Of a stretch of DNA of 13,654 nucleotides, positions 6,501-13,266 are shown one piece after another (within the stretch, counting starts at the first letter, position 1; the number at the start of each line of letters is the position of its first letter). This stretch comes from Ichthyophonus hoferi. Taxonomy: Eukaryota; Opisthokonta; Ichthyosporea; Ichthyophonida; Ichthyophonidae. The stretch covers positions 106,107 to 119,760 of the forward strand of contig NAOQ01000075.1 of the NCBI GenBank assembly GCA_002751075.1, read 5' to 3'. Under the pieces are notes generated by a model that was not told the DNA's origin, searched no databases, and was given only the letters and a program-made list of their open reading frames with translations. The translations under genes and the position numbers were made by a program.

Positions 6501-8571
6501 TTTTTCTATATATCTATTCTTATATATTATTACTAATAAACTATCGAGTATAGTAATAATTATTAGTTAATATGACTGGATATGCTGATATTAATTAGTT
6601 ATATTTTATATTTTATTGTTGGCTGATCATAATTTATATATATGTCGCTATTAATATTTCTTTCTTTGTAGTTTACTGTGTGTTCTCTCTTTTAAATATT
6701 AAAACATCTGTTTCTGGTTGGTTAATTAAGTTTATTTATGTGGATAGCCAATGATTTACTGAATAAAACTATGATGTTATGATAGACATGATATGATATG
6801 ATATAATATGACGGGATATGGTATGTAATGTTATGTTGTGTTGTATTGTATTTGTTATGGTATGTTGTGTTATGTTATGTTATGTTATGTTGTTCTATAT
6901 TATATTTTTTATATTATGTTATGTTATATTATGTTATGTTATGTTATGCTATGCTATGTTTTATTGTAGTATATTTGTTATATTATGTTACATTATGTTA
7001 TGCTATGCTTTATTATGTGATGTATAATCTAATATGGTATACTATCTTACCATCACGTACATACACACATACAAACATACATACATACACATACACAAAC
7101 ATATATATACATGCATGCTTACCTATTCTCCGACCTACTCCTTACCCCATCTAGTGTCCTACCACAAGCCGACCCCATTGCTGCAGTCATGGTGATTGTA
7201 GCCAGTGCCTATATTGTATATCCTATACTGTCTTTCAATGCCATGATCTTATTGCAGGCTGTGTCTGCCCAATCAACGCCTCTTGCAAAGTGCATGCGAG
7301 ATGTATGTTTATGCTTATCACTTTCTCTCATTTCTCTCTCCCTCTCTATCTCTTTCTTGCTCTTTCCTTTCATGCAACATCTATATATATACCTATTGCA
7401 ATATCCTATAGTATAATGTAATATAATATAGTATAAAATATCTGTTTGTTGACTAGCTCACTATAACCCTTATAGTTATGCATTCTAAAAATATATACTG
7501 TTTCATTCAATGGAATTGTATTTTTAACTATATAATATAAAAACTGCTGATCTGTAATTTTAATCAAACAATTGTTATTCATAGGAAGGAGAAAAATGAA
7601 ATAGTACGAAAATATGATCACAATATAGTCGTAGCAGCCTTCCGGCCCTGCTTTTCTGCTCCAATCCAGAACCATATTTTCTCATTTTCTTTTTCCCTTT
7701 TAGTTTTATATTCTGAATATCCCTCTCTCTTTAGTAACCGGTGCAACGCATACATTATTTGATATATATATATACCATGGCGAAACCAATCGTACGGCTT
7801 ACATAATCTACTAATATCAGGCAACCAATATGGAGGGGGTACTGGAGATTAAAAAAGAGCACTTCTGGAATAACGGGTACGTGATTTTATAATATAATAT
7901 TTGTGTATATTGTATTGTATTGATATATAGTTGAGTATAGTATAGTATAGTATAGTATAGCGTATCCTTTTATGCTAGATTGTGTTATATTATAGCACAG
8001 TATATTAAACTATTTCTTTCTATCCGAGTAAACAGTGGTGTATTGATGAATATGGTACTATATATAACTTAATATGCACTCTATCTTGTCTGGGTAGGTA
8101 ATAGAAAATTTGCCAATGAATGCCTTCATAGGTATTAGATGAGTAGTAGATTGTAAGTTATATATTTAAATCCTTTATCTAATTGGTTAAATATAATATT
8201 AAAAATCATAAACTGTGCTATCTAACTGGTTATTTTAATATATGACATCATTCAGATATAATGAGGTGATTGGCTCTCTCCGTGTACGAACTAGGCGTGA
8301 TGCTGATTCTCAAATGGTATTAGCTCGCATAAAAGCAGCCTTTGCCCCACATGTTACCCATCTGACGGTTGAAATACGCCAAGATGATTGGATGGAATCA
8401 CCCAATGGCATCACAAGAGTATCCATTGAAAATGAAATCACACCTTGGTCGCGACAAGAGTGTGTCCCATTGGCTGGAAGTGTAAACGTGATGTCACCGG
8501 TTTCACATAGTCATATGCATGAGGAAGATGAAGAGAAAGAGGATAAACATAGTCACTCTCACCGTCATTAA
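3367..8571 (+). CDS. SLC30A6: ZnT6-like cation diffusion facilitator (zinc transporter family 30 member 6), nine coding exons, complete
   Basis: Joining 3367-3546, 4001-4103, 5137-5245, 5577-5702, 5904-6001, 6282-6453, 7155-7302, 7821-7876 and 8256-8571 gives an uninterrupted 435-codon frame with matching phases and GT-AG ends throughout; human ZnT6 has 461 residues. Likely membrane segments lie at about 71-88, 95-119, 135-163, 174-193, 241-260 and 269-290, followed by a cytosolic CDF C-terminal domain. Marker blocks shared with human ZnT6 are KPSYKYSFGY, GVLEIKKEHFW and RTRRDADSQMVLA. In segment II the CDF His-x3-Asp is Leu102 to Asp106, as in human ZnT6, and segment V shows neither His nor Asp, so autonomous zinc transport is unlikely. 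ZnT6 is known as the auxiliary partner of ZnT5 in Golgi and early secretory membranes; that role here is inference. Histidines cluster near the N-terminus (34, 37, 39) and in the last 22 residues. The start rests on ATG 3367, with A at -3, directly after a likely acceptor. Confidence 0.92.
3547..4000 (+). other. ZnT6-like intron 1
   Basis: A 454-bp AT-rich intron. It holds a degenerate pentamer tract (about 3628-3750, clearest as three ATATC copies near 3720), a TA run at 3839-3850 and an AAATTT triplication just after it. No coding potential was seen. An alternative acceptor AG lies at 3985-3986. Confidence 0.75.
4001..4103 (+). CDS. SLC30A6: ZnT6-like coding exon 2 (residues 61-94), membrane segment I
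   Basis: It encodes IWPDPKTKKTVRLG followed by the hydrophobic segment FVLSVATAMGYW. Spacing matches human ZnT6 from its VAAD motif into membrane segment I. It ends in phase 1 at TTTGG|GTAAAT and joins exon 3 to complete an Ala codon. The upstream boundary is less certain than the downstream one. Confidence 0.85.
4104..5136 (+). other. ZnT6-like intron 2, largely minisatellite
   Basis: A 1033-bp intron, the longest of this gene. The first 450 bp are AT-rich with no open frame of note, apart from a purine-rich patch at 4434-4467 and a seven-G run near 4502. The rest is a 15-bp minisatellite. A pyrimidine-rich stretch (about 5083-5130) precedes the acceptor CACAG. Confidence 0.85.
4553..5077 (+). 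repeat. 15-bp minisatellite (unit ACTATATTATATAAC and variants), about 35 copies
   Basis: The array is regular from about 4700 and degenerate at its left edge. The unit alternates between ACTATACTATATAAC, ACTATATTATATAAC and ACTATACTATGTAAC forms. Around 4740-4830 two variants alternate to give a 30-bp higher-order unit. Because 15 is a multiple of three, stop-free phases persist: two plus frames and one minus frame stay open for 147-222 codons with a five-residue period (LYNTI or YITLY). These frames are repeat artefacts inside an intron. Confidence 0.95.
5137..5245 (+). CDS. SLC30A6: ZnT6-like coding exon 3 (residues 95-131), membrane segment II
   Basis: It encodes LITYNLLNWFDGFCILADI and then KPSYKYSFG, the CDF loop before segment III. 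The usual His of the His-x3-Asp metal site is Leu102, while Asp106 is kept; human ZnT6 has the same substitution (LTIFD). Donor TTTGG|GTATGA in phase 2 is preferred because the join keeps the human length. An alternative donor follows seven bases later. Confidence 0.88.
5246..5576 (+). other. ZnT6-like intron 3
   Basis: A 331-bp intron containing an octamer tandem repeat (5445-5548) and ending in the C-rich tract CCGCCTCCCCCTCTAG. The open frames that cross it are intron translations. Confidence 0.75.
5445..5548 (+). repeat. Octamer repeat, consensus ATACTACT/ATACTATC, 13 units
   Basis: The tract divides into 13 consecutive 8-bp units with no indel, for example ATACTACT, ATACGATT, ATACTGTC, ATACTACT. 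It is degenerate but keeps phase. The same octamer, one base different, makes up the large array in the RAD51D intron near the right end of the window. Confidence 0.85.
5577..5702 (+). CDS. SLC30A6: ZnT6-like coding exon 4 (residues 131-173), membrane segment III
   Basis: It encodes YSQVEVLVAFSGTALFF and a long hydrophobic helix ending AIEHILLEDEHKVDGR. This aligns with human FGFERLEVLAVF to HTGR. The acceptor has a good polypyrimidine tract, and joining it to donor 5245 keeps the same length as human ZnT6. The alternative acceptor after 5586 would drop three codons. It ends in phase 2 at GGAAG|GTAACT. Confidence 0.85.
5703..5903 (+). other. ZnT6-like intron 4
   Basis: A 201-bp intron, about half of it the ATGT repeat. 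It ends at ATCACAG. A second in-phase AG with a better pyrimidine context lies at 5866-5867. Confidence 0.8.
5727..5833 (+). repeat. TA / ATGT tetranucleotide microsatellite
   Basis: TA and ATGT blocks, with a rough 20-bp higher-order unit (four TGTA copies followed by TATA) seen twice at 5763-5800. It generates spurious Tyr/Ile/Met/Cys open frames on both strands. Confidence 0.9.
5904..6001 (+). CDS. SLC30A6: ZnT6-like coding exon 5 (residues 173-205), membrane segment IV
   Basis: It completes the Arg codon from exon 4 and encodes GTTISLLCVALFIRLISMMI followed by a basic cytosolic loop, ARKHSYIHRNMK. It matches the human GRLLVGTFVALCFNLF segment. The donor AAAG|GTATGG is in phase 1. The loop after it is short and carries SSS in the next exon, not the His-rich loop of transporting ZnTs. 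Confidence 0.87.
6002..6281 (+). other. ZnT6-like intron 5
   Basis: A 280-bp intron with a TG-rich tract (GTATGTGT-type) at about 6030-6110 and a plain AT-rich remainder. It ends TTCCATGCAG. Confidence 0.85.
6282..6453 (+). CDS. SLC30A6: ZnT6-like coding exon 6 (residues 206-263), membrane segment V
   Basis: It encodes ESSSTKIKYWMASLVQA, a longer loop, then the hydrophobic segment TCTLATILSWLILYTSSYLV. Aligned back from the conserved AD of segment VI, the position of the human segment V Asp (FVLID) is Ala or Thr here, and no His is near. Donor CTAA|GTGGGT (phase 2) is chosen because only it gives an in-frame join to the next exon; a GTATTG site five bases on does not. Confidence 0.87.
6787..7022 (+). 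repeat. Pentamer microsatellite, ATATG then TTATG
   Basis: ATATG copies at 6787-6815 run into a long degenerate TTATG array (units TTATG, TTGTG, TTATA, CTATG) to about 7022. It is open in two plus frames, giving Met/Leu/Cys/Tyr-rich translations with no coding meaning. Confidence 0.9.
7056..7117 (+). repeat. ACAT tetranucleotide tract
   Basis: CATACACACATACAAACATA-type sequence: imperfect ACAT/ACAC repeats ending 37 bp before the exon 7 acceptor. Confidence 0.85.
7155..7302 (+). CDS. SLC30A6: ZnT6-like coding exon 7 (residues 263-312), membrane segment VI
   Basis: It encodes NVLPQADPIAAVMVIVAS and YPILSFNAMILLQAVSAQ, matching human NNYFAVDTASAIAI and YPMSVYSGKVLLQTTP. The ADP motif typical of CDF segment VI is present. 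It ends in phase 0 at GAT|GTATGT. Confidence 0.92.
7303..7820 (+). other. ZnT6-like intron 7
   Basis: A 518-bp intron. It has a pyrimidine tract (about 7318-7375) right after the donor and a short TATAA/TATAG pentamer run at 7406-7437; the rest is AT-rich without signal. It ends CTAATATCAG. The minus-strand open frames over it are not supported. Confidence 0.87.
7821..7876 (+). CDS. SLC30A6: ZnT6-like coding exon 8 (residues 313-331), start of C-terminal domain
   Basis: A 56-bp exon encoding ATNMEGVLEIKKEHFWNN plus part of a Gly codon. It matches human VSTLDGVLEVRNEHFWTLG residue for residue in length. This is the first strand region of the CDF cytosolic dimerisation domain. Donor CGG|GTACGT, phase 2. 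Confidence 0.92.
7877..8255 (+). other. ZnT6-like intron 8
   Basis: A 379-bp intron with a TATAG pentamer run at 7933-7960 (five consecutive copies). It ends CATTCAG. Confidence 0.87.
7933..7960 (+). repeat. TATAG pentamer microsatellite
   Basis: GAGTATAG followed by four further TATAG units. It belongs to the same pentamer type as the blocks upstream of RAD51D. Confidence 0.85.
8256..8571 (+). CDS. SLC30A6: ZnT6-like coding exon 9 (residues 331-435), C-terminal domain and His-rich tail
   Basis: It encodes GYNEVIGSLRVRTRRDADSQ and DSQMVLARIKAAF, closely matching human FGSLAGSVHVRIRRDANEQM, then VEIRQDDWM like VQIFKDDWI. The last 22 residues alternate His/Ser and acid (SHSHMHEEDEE then KHSHSHRH), with seven His. 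Human ZnT6 has a longer Ser/Pro/Gly-rich tail there instead. TAA at 8569-8571. Confidence 0.93.
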
Positions 8572-8900
8572 GATATTATACACACCGAGTGACACGCTTG
8601 TAGTATAGAATGGGTTGATAATTTTATACACAGATTTATTGACAACCACATACATACATAGATACTTATATATGGCTATTAACACATATATATAACCACT
8701 GCCTAAAGAAGAGATGATCGGATAGATGAGATCTGTGTATATGAGTCATTGATAAAGATAGAAATGGTTATGTACCTGGCCTATGACGGGTTGTAGACTA
8801 ATTAATTAGTTGGTGCAATCATACCATGTATACTAAATGAGTTAATTAAGAGTGGACACTGTTCAGTATAGAACCCCCTTTTCTTTAAAATAAAATATCT
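8572..8900 (+). other. Likely 3' UTR and polyadenylation signal of the ZnT6-like gene
   Basis: Non-coding sequence with a candidate AATAAA at 8889-8894, 318 bp after the stop codon. A second AATAAA lies at 9081-9086. Which one is used cannot be told from the sequence. The minus-strand open frame across 8503-8685 is a shadow of the exon. Confidence 0.5.
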
Positions 8901-10103
8901 CCAATATTGGGCTTGTACTAAATTCCTTGGCCCCGAGGAAATAGATATATAGCTATATAAGGCTATACAACTGCATAGAATGCCTGTATTACCATTTAAG
9001 GCAAAAGATTTTATTTTAGTTGGCGAGTTTTTGTAAGCATATAAATCGTTGGAATTGAATGATTGGATCTGATGAAAAACAATAAAAATTGAAACTCATT
9101 TAAAAGTTTATATCACTACACACTATATATATATATATTGTGAAATAGTATGTAATACTAATTTATGATTAATTCTATTTACTAATGGACTTGTGAAAGT
9201 CTGATTGGTCTAAAACAATGCTCATTATTGTCAAATACATAACAAGTGTGAAAAGGTAGTTATAGTCTTAAGTAATTAATTACTTATTTAATACAAGAGT
9301 ATTAATAACCTTGGCGTAATTAGTTTACATAGTGTACTATATTTAGAAAGTGCAAGAGTTCTGTCCGTGACTACCCTTGGAATTATCTTCTTATCATAAT
9401 TTTTTTATATATAGTGTAATCCCATAGAGTTATATGTAGTTCATTTACATTGGAAGCAAAAAAGCTATTAAGTAATTAGATTAGGCTAAGGAGCTATAAA
9501 ATCAATCATAGTTTTGTCCAGAATTAGCTCGGTTTTAATAGAAGATCCATGATTCGTGGTACAAATTATGTAACTTGATCTCGTTTAAGTCCACGCAGAC
9601 GCAATATCGCATTTTGAATTCAATTTACAGAATAAAGCTTTGCAGTTGTGTTAAAGACTACTTAAAAATAGATTTTAAAATGGTCAGTATTGGTTTACTA
9701 TTTAATATCTAATAGACAACCAATAGTAAAGAGTAATTTGTAATTAAAAGAACTCATCAGTACCGCAACTCATTTTATCAATTATAGCCAATAAAAACCT
9801 TTGAAATTTTATTGCTGCGTTGAGGGCCAATAAATTAATAAATTGGGTGCTGCTTACTTTTGGAAATTTATATACTATTCAGTCATTAGTTCCTATTAAT
9901 AGAAAGTCTCCGGACCAAAAAGCTTATAATCGTACTAATTTAATATAAAATATAACATAATAATAACAATAATAACAGTAAATTAAACTATTTTTATTAA
10001 AAATTATAAATACGTATATTAATAAAAATGCAACAATCTATATAGGGGAAAACGATTGGATTTAGCTGCTCGCTTCAGACTAATATGATTGGTATATTTG
10101 TTA

Positions 10104-10115
10104 TTTTGGCGGCAA
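10104..10115 (+). promoter_or_regulatory. E2F-like site upstream of RAD51D
   Basis: TTTTGGCGGCAA resembles the E2F consensus TTTSGCGC / TTTGGCGGGAA. Recombination genes are often under E2F control in animals and plants. It lies 688 bp upstream of the start codon; use as a promoter element is inference. Confidence 0.25.
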
Positions 10116-10147
10116 TATTTGAAATTTAATAATAACATAAATGGGAT

Positions 10148-10279
10148 ACAGTATAATAGTGTAATATTGTGTAATATAATATAATATAATATGGTATAAG
10201 GTAATAAAGTGTAGTGTAGTATAGTATAGTATAGTATAGTATATTACAATATAGTATAATACAATATAATAACATAAAA
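10148..10279 (+). repeat. Pentamer microsatellite TATAA/TATAG
   Basis: GTAATATAAT-type units pass into a run of TATAG at about 10215-10240, then TATAA/TACAA. The 5-bp period is kept despite substitutions. Confidence 0.85.
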
Positions 10280-10495
10280 TATTTACTGTGTGTTGGTATA
10301 TGATTTTAAGAATAATAACTGTTACAATTATAGCTTACATTTTGCATTAATGCTGAAACATGTGGAAGTGGAGGGGAACGAAAAATATGTAACGGTGGGA
10401 TATCTATGTGTTTGTAAAAGATATATAAGAATTGAAAGACTATGATTTAGAGTCAGGACACGTAGGGATAATAGCTGTGTATTGATGTGCGTGGT

Positions 10496-10696
10496 TGCAT
10501 ATTATATTATATAATATGGTATAGCTTAGTGCATAATAATATAGTATAGTGTAATATGTTGTAGTGCAGTGTAGGATAGGAGAAGTTGGTATAGTATAAT
10601 ACAGTATAGTATAGAATAGGATAGGATTAAATATTATAATATAATATAGTATAGTATAATATAATATAATATAATATAGTGTAGTATGACACAATA
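10496..10696 (+). repeat. Pentamer microsatellite TATAA/TATAG, second block
   Basis: A degenerate TATAR array with insertions, cleanest at about 10634-10680. It ends about 95 bp before the RAD51D start codon. On the minus strand it gives a Tyr/Ile/Leu-rich open frame without coding meaning. Confidence 0.85.
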
Positions 10697-10791
10697 TAAT
10701 AAAAGGCAATGAAAATAAAAAATAATACTTTAACAATCTTCCCTTCTCCCCTATCAAAGTGATAAGTATATAATGCTCGGACATAGACCCT

Positions 10792-10870
10792 ATGCTACGT
10801 ACATTATTAAGCGAGGAGGATGGTGTGGAGGAGGTGATTGACAGTCTAGGAGCCAAAGGAATCCGAACAA
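10792..10870 (+). CDS. RAD51D: RAD51D coding exon 1 (residues 1-26)
   Basis: It encodes MLRTLLSEEDGVEEVIDSLG and AKGIRT, matching human LTEEMIQLLRSHRIKT in position. It ends in phase 1 at ACAA|GTAAAT. An upstream out-of-frame ATG at 10773 overlaps it. Confidence 0.88.
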
Positions 10871-13084
10871 GTAAATAATATATACACTTGTTTCTCTCTA
10901 TATTATTGTAACAACATTGCACTATAATATAATTTAACATAATATAGTACCATACTATATACCATAACATTATATTACTTTTTCTGCATGTATTCTTAAG
11001 TTATTGCTTCATTCTTTGTTATTATGTTATTTTTCTCTTACCTTTTCTCTCTCTCCAAGTACTCACTAACTCTACCATAAATATTTATACTATTATTGTT
11101 TATTCTTTCTTCTTTTCCTTTTTTTATTATTAATCTTTTTATTTTCTACTTTGTTTATTATATTTTACGGTGTTTTTTATATTATATGATATGATATGAT
11201 ATATTTTATATTATACTTTAATTGTATGTCTTATAGTTTATAGTTTATATTTTATTACATTTCATGTTATACAAGGATTATATGTAGTGTTATGGTTTAA
11301 TGTTGTATATTTAACTATCCGTCTATCTATCTATTCCTCTCTCTCTCTCTCTCTCTCTCTCCATATATATATATATTGACACACTTATCTACCTACGTTA
11401 TACTTAATCACTAGTTAACTCTATACAGCAAACTAGCACTTACACGGTCTTATATACATCCCCACATATCCACACAATACTTACGTACCTACATATACAT
11501 ATTCTACAATTATCTCTATACAACATACTACTATCTATGCTTTACTATATATATATAGTTCATCAAGTTATTTGCTCTAACCCAACCATCTGGACTCCCA
11601 ATAGCTCCTTGTCATCTCAGGCATGATCTTTATTATTAGAGTGCAATATATATAAACCATGTACTGCCAGTGTTATTGTTGTTGTTATTATTATTGTTAT
11701 TATTATTATTATTGTTATTGTTATTGTTATTATTATTATTATTGTTTATTTATTATTATTGTTTAATATGATTACGATTATTATTATTGTTGTTGTAGTT
11801 TATTATTTATTTATTATTATTATTATTATTAATGGTATCAGCAGTATTAGGAGTATTAATTTATTATATTGTATTATAAATCAATCAACATTTATGTTCT
11901 TATTGGTTATAATTAATTACATTGATTGTTTTTTTTTAATCCGTACTATGCAATGACTATATGTATAGTCGCCCAACCTCCGATGACTTTATCTCCTGAT
12001 TTATTTCTATATCTATCTAAATCTATATATAGAATACACTGCCCTATTTTATAGCCTTGGTTGTGTTTCACTTTCCAATGATTTATCTTGTCTATTATAC
12101 AGTACCCAGTTATATCTCTCTTATATACATATATATAGTTCTATATAAATAGATATTGTACTGTCCAACTATTGGTCACCATCAGTTTATTTAATATCGT
12201 TTTATACAATGCAATACAATACAAGATGCTCTCTTTCCTACCCGGTACACCCTGACATTACACACCCTGACATGATATGTACCCAATGATATAGGCTCTT
12301 AAAGTGCGTTCAACAGTTCTAAATATATCAGCCAATCGTCCTGTGCGTGCTGACCATAAATTCACGCATCTATTAGATACTGGTGCGGTTTTAACAACCG
12401 GATGTGATTGGTATGTTTAAATTATACATTTTAATTATTCTGGGTTGTTTAATTAACTATATGTTCCCATTGTACTTTCGTCTGTTTATTTCACTTACTC
12501 TCTCTGCATTTGGATATATACACATATATAGTTATTGATTAAAGACTGAATTATATTGTTTTATGTTATGTTGTATAATTTGTTATTCTATTGTTTTACA
12601 GATTTTTCTATTTGTATTATATTATACTTTCTTTTGTTATATTACATTATATCCTACCATATTACACTTATAAATATATTCACAATTTCTTTTCTAATTT
12701 TCCGCATAACATCCCACTAATTTCGCACATAAAGTAAATTTACATAGACCCCCTCTCCATCCCGCAACTACTTTTCTCGTTGGTTTTTAATTACTCCATA
12801 CTTCTTCATATCCCCCCAAATTTCCATGTCATGATGAACAGCGCTTGAAATTTGAACATCATCAAAAGCCTAATATAATATAATATAGTGCAATATAATA
12901 CAATATTGTTTGTAATTTCAAGAGTACCAAGGGGGATACTACGGCTTTTCTTTTTTAAAATTTAACAAAAAACACCCTTCGCCTCAATTTGAAACTATAC
13001 AGTCTAGATGGATTATTGGATGGTGGAATGATGAGTGGTGAAATTACTGAATGGGTAGGGGGGGCCGCCACAGGAAAAACACAG
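10792..13084 (+). CDS. RAD51D: RAD51D, RAD51 paralogue of homologous recombination, 5' part (four exons; 3' part beyond window)
   Basis: Joining 10792-10870, 11559-11620, 12295-12410 and 13003-13084 gives 113 codons in one frame. Against human RAD51D the first exon aligns from the initiator Met (26 versus 27 residues to the IRT/IKT motif), and the Walker A motif falls at 105-112 versus 107-114. Key blocks are SEEDGVEEVIDSLGAKGIRT (N-terminal helical domain), GAVLTTGCDCLDGLLDGG and SGEITEWVGGAATGKTQ, the P-loop that binds ATP. RAD51D is known as part of the BCDX2 complex that supports RAD51 filaments in nuclear DNA repair. An in-frame TAA at 10771-10773 fixes the start at ATG 10792, although its context (C at -3) is weak. 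Intron 2 uses a GC donor. The Walker B and DNA-binding parts are not visible, so intactness of the whole gene cannot be judged. Confidence 0.92.
10871..11558 (+). other. RAD51D intron 1
   Basis: A 688-bp AT- and pyrimidine-rich intron with ATATG-type pentamers (about 11183-11225), a CT dinucleotide run (11337-11361) directly followed by an AT run (11363-11375), and ACAT-like sequence before the acceptor TATATATAG. Confidence 0.85.
11337..11375 (+). repeat. CT run followed by AT run
   Basis: About twelve CT dinucleotides followed without a gap by about six to seven AT dinucleotides: a compound microsatellite. Confidence 0.92.
11559..11620 (+). CDS. RAD51D: RAD51D coding exon 2 (residues 27-47), with GC donor
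   Basis: It completes an Ile codon and encodes HQVICSNPTIWTPNSSLSSQ. This fills exactly the residue count between human IKT and ALVALRR (VVDLVSADLEEV and KCGLSYK), although identity is low. No usable phase-0 GT donor exists: the frame hits TGA one codon after CAG at 11618-11620. CAG|GCATGA is therefore read as a GC donor. This is the least certain RAD51D exon. Confidence 0.75.
11621..12294 (+). other. RAD51D intron 2, GC-AG type
   Basis: 674 bp, starting GCATGA and ending GATATAG. It carries a long ATT/GTT trinucleotide tract and, near the 3' end, a duplicated ACACCCTGACAT word that may serve as branch site. Confidence 0.72.
11672..11831 (+). repeat. ATT/GTT trinucleotide microsatellite
   Basis: Interrupted TTA/TTG triplets over about 160 bp. 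It yields an Ile/Val/Tyr-rich open frame at 11759-11956 with no coding meaning. Confidence 0.92.
12295..12410 (+). CDS. RAD51D: RAD51D coding exon 3 (residues 48-86)
   Basis: It encodes ALKVRSTVLNISANRPVRAD and FTHLLDTGAVLTTGCD, matching human ALVALRRVLLAQ to TSTAILSTGIGS. TAG directly precedes it in frame, which fixes the acceptor. It ends in phase 2 at ATTG|GTATGT. Confidence 0.9.
12411..13002 (+). other. RAD51D intron 3
   Basis: A 592-bp AT-rich intron with a TATAA-type pentamer patch (about 12868-12908) and a pyrimidine-rich middle (12700-12830). It ends AACTATACAG. An ATG at 12989 in the intron opens the exon frame but is not a start. Confidence 0.85.
13003..13084 (+). CDS. RAD51D: RAD51D coding exon 4 (residues 86-113), Walker A
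   Basis: It encodes LDGLLDGGMMSGEITEWVGG and then AATGKTQ. The Walker A is GGAATGKT where human has GGPGSGKT, keeping the invariant Gly-Lys-Thr. The Cys codon at the exon 3/4 join replaces the usual Ser of GSLD. It ends in phase 0 at CAG|GTAGGT. Confidence 0.95.
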
Positions 13085-13266
13085 GTAGGTACAGTGTATC
13101 TATATTATGTATACTGTAGTGTATATATATATTATGTAATACTACAGTGTATATATGTTTGTAAGTTATATATACTGTCATATTTCTTGTCGTTCTTGCA
13201 ATATTAGGATATATTTGCACTATCATATAACTATACTGTTGTATTGTACTGCTATACTGGTTTCCT

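Larger units (their letters stand above)
6454..7154 (+). other. ZnT6-like intron 6
   Basis: A 701-bp intron. It starts with plain AT-rich sequence (to about 6780), then carries ATATG and TTATG pentamer arrays and an ACAT tract, and ends CCCCATCTAG. Open frames over the pentamer array are repeat artefacts. Confidence 0.87.
8901..10791. other. Intergenic region between the ZnT6-like gene and RAD51D
   Basis: AT-rich, with no exon recognised. It includes CCAAT-type words (ACAACCAATAG at 9716-9726), an E2F-like word TTTTGGCGGCAA at 10104-10115, and two pentamer microsatellite blocks. The RAD51D promoter should be here, but no TATA box or initiator can be singled out in such AT-rich sequence. The minus-strand open frame at 10440-10970 overlaps repeats and the RAD51D first exon and is rejected. 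Confidence 0.6.

Noticed and set aside
6818-7154. Two overlapping Met/Leu/Cys/Tyr-rich frames
   Set aside because: They read the TTATG pentamer array and the ACAT tract within ZnT6 intron 6.
7406-7824. Minus-strand frames of 68 and 89 codons
   Set aside because: They lie mostly in ZnT6 intron 7, show no recognisable domain, and one only clips the short exon 8 region boundary.
10440-10970. Minus-strand 176-codon frame
   Set aside because: It combines reverse translations of the TATAR pentamer array and of RAD51D exon 1; the plus strand explains the conserved part.
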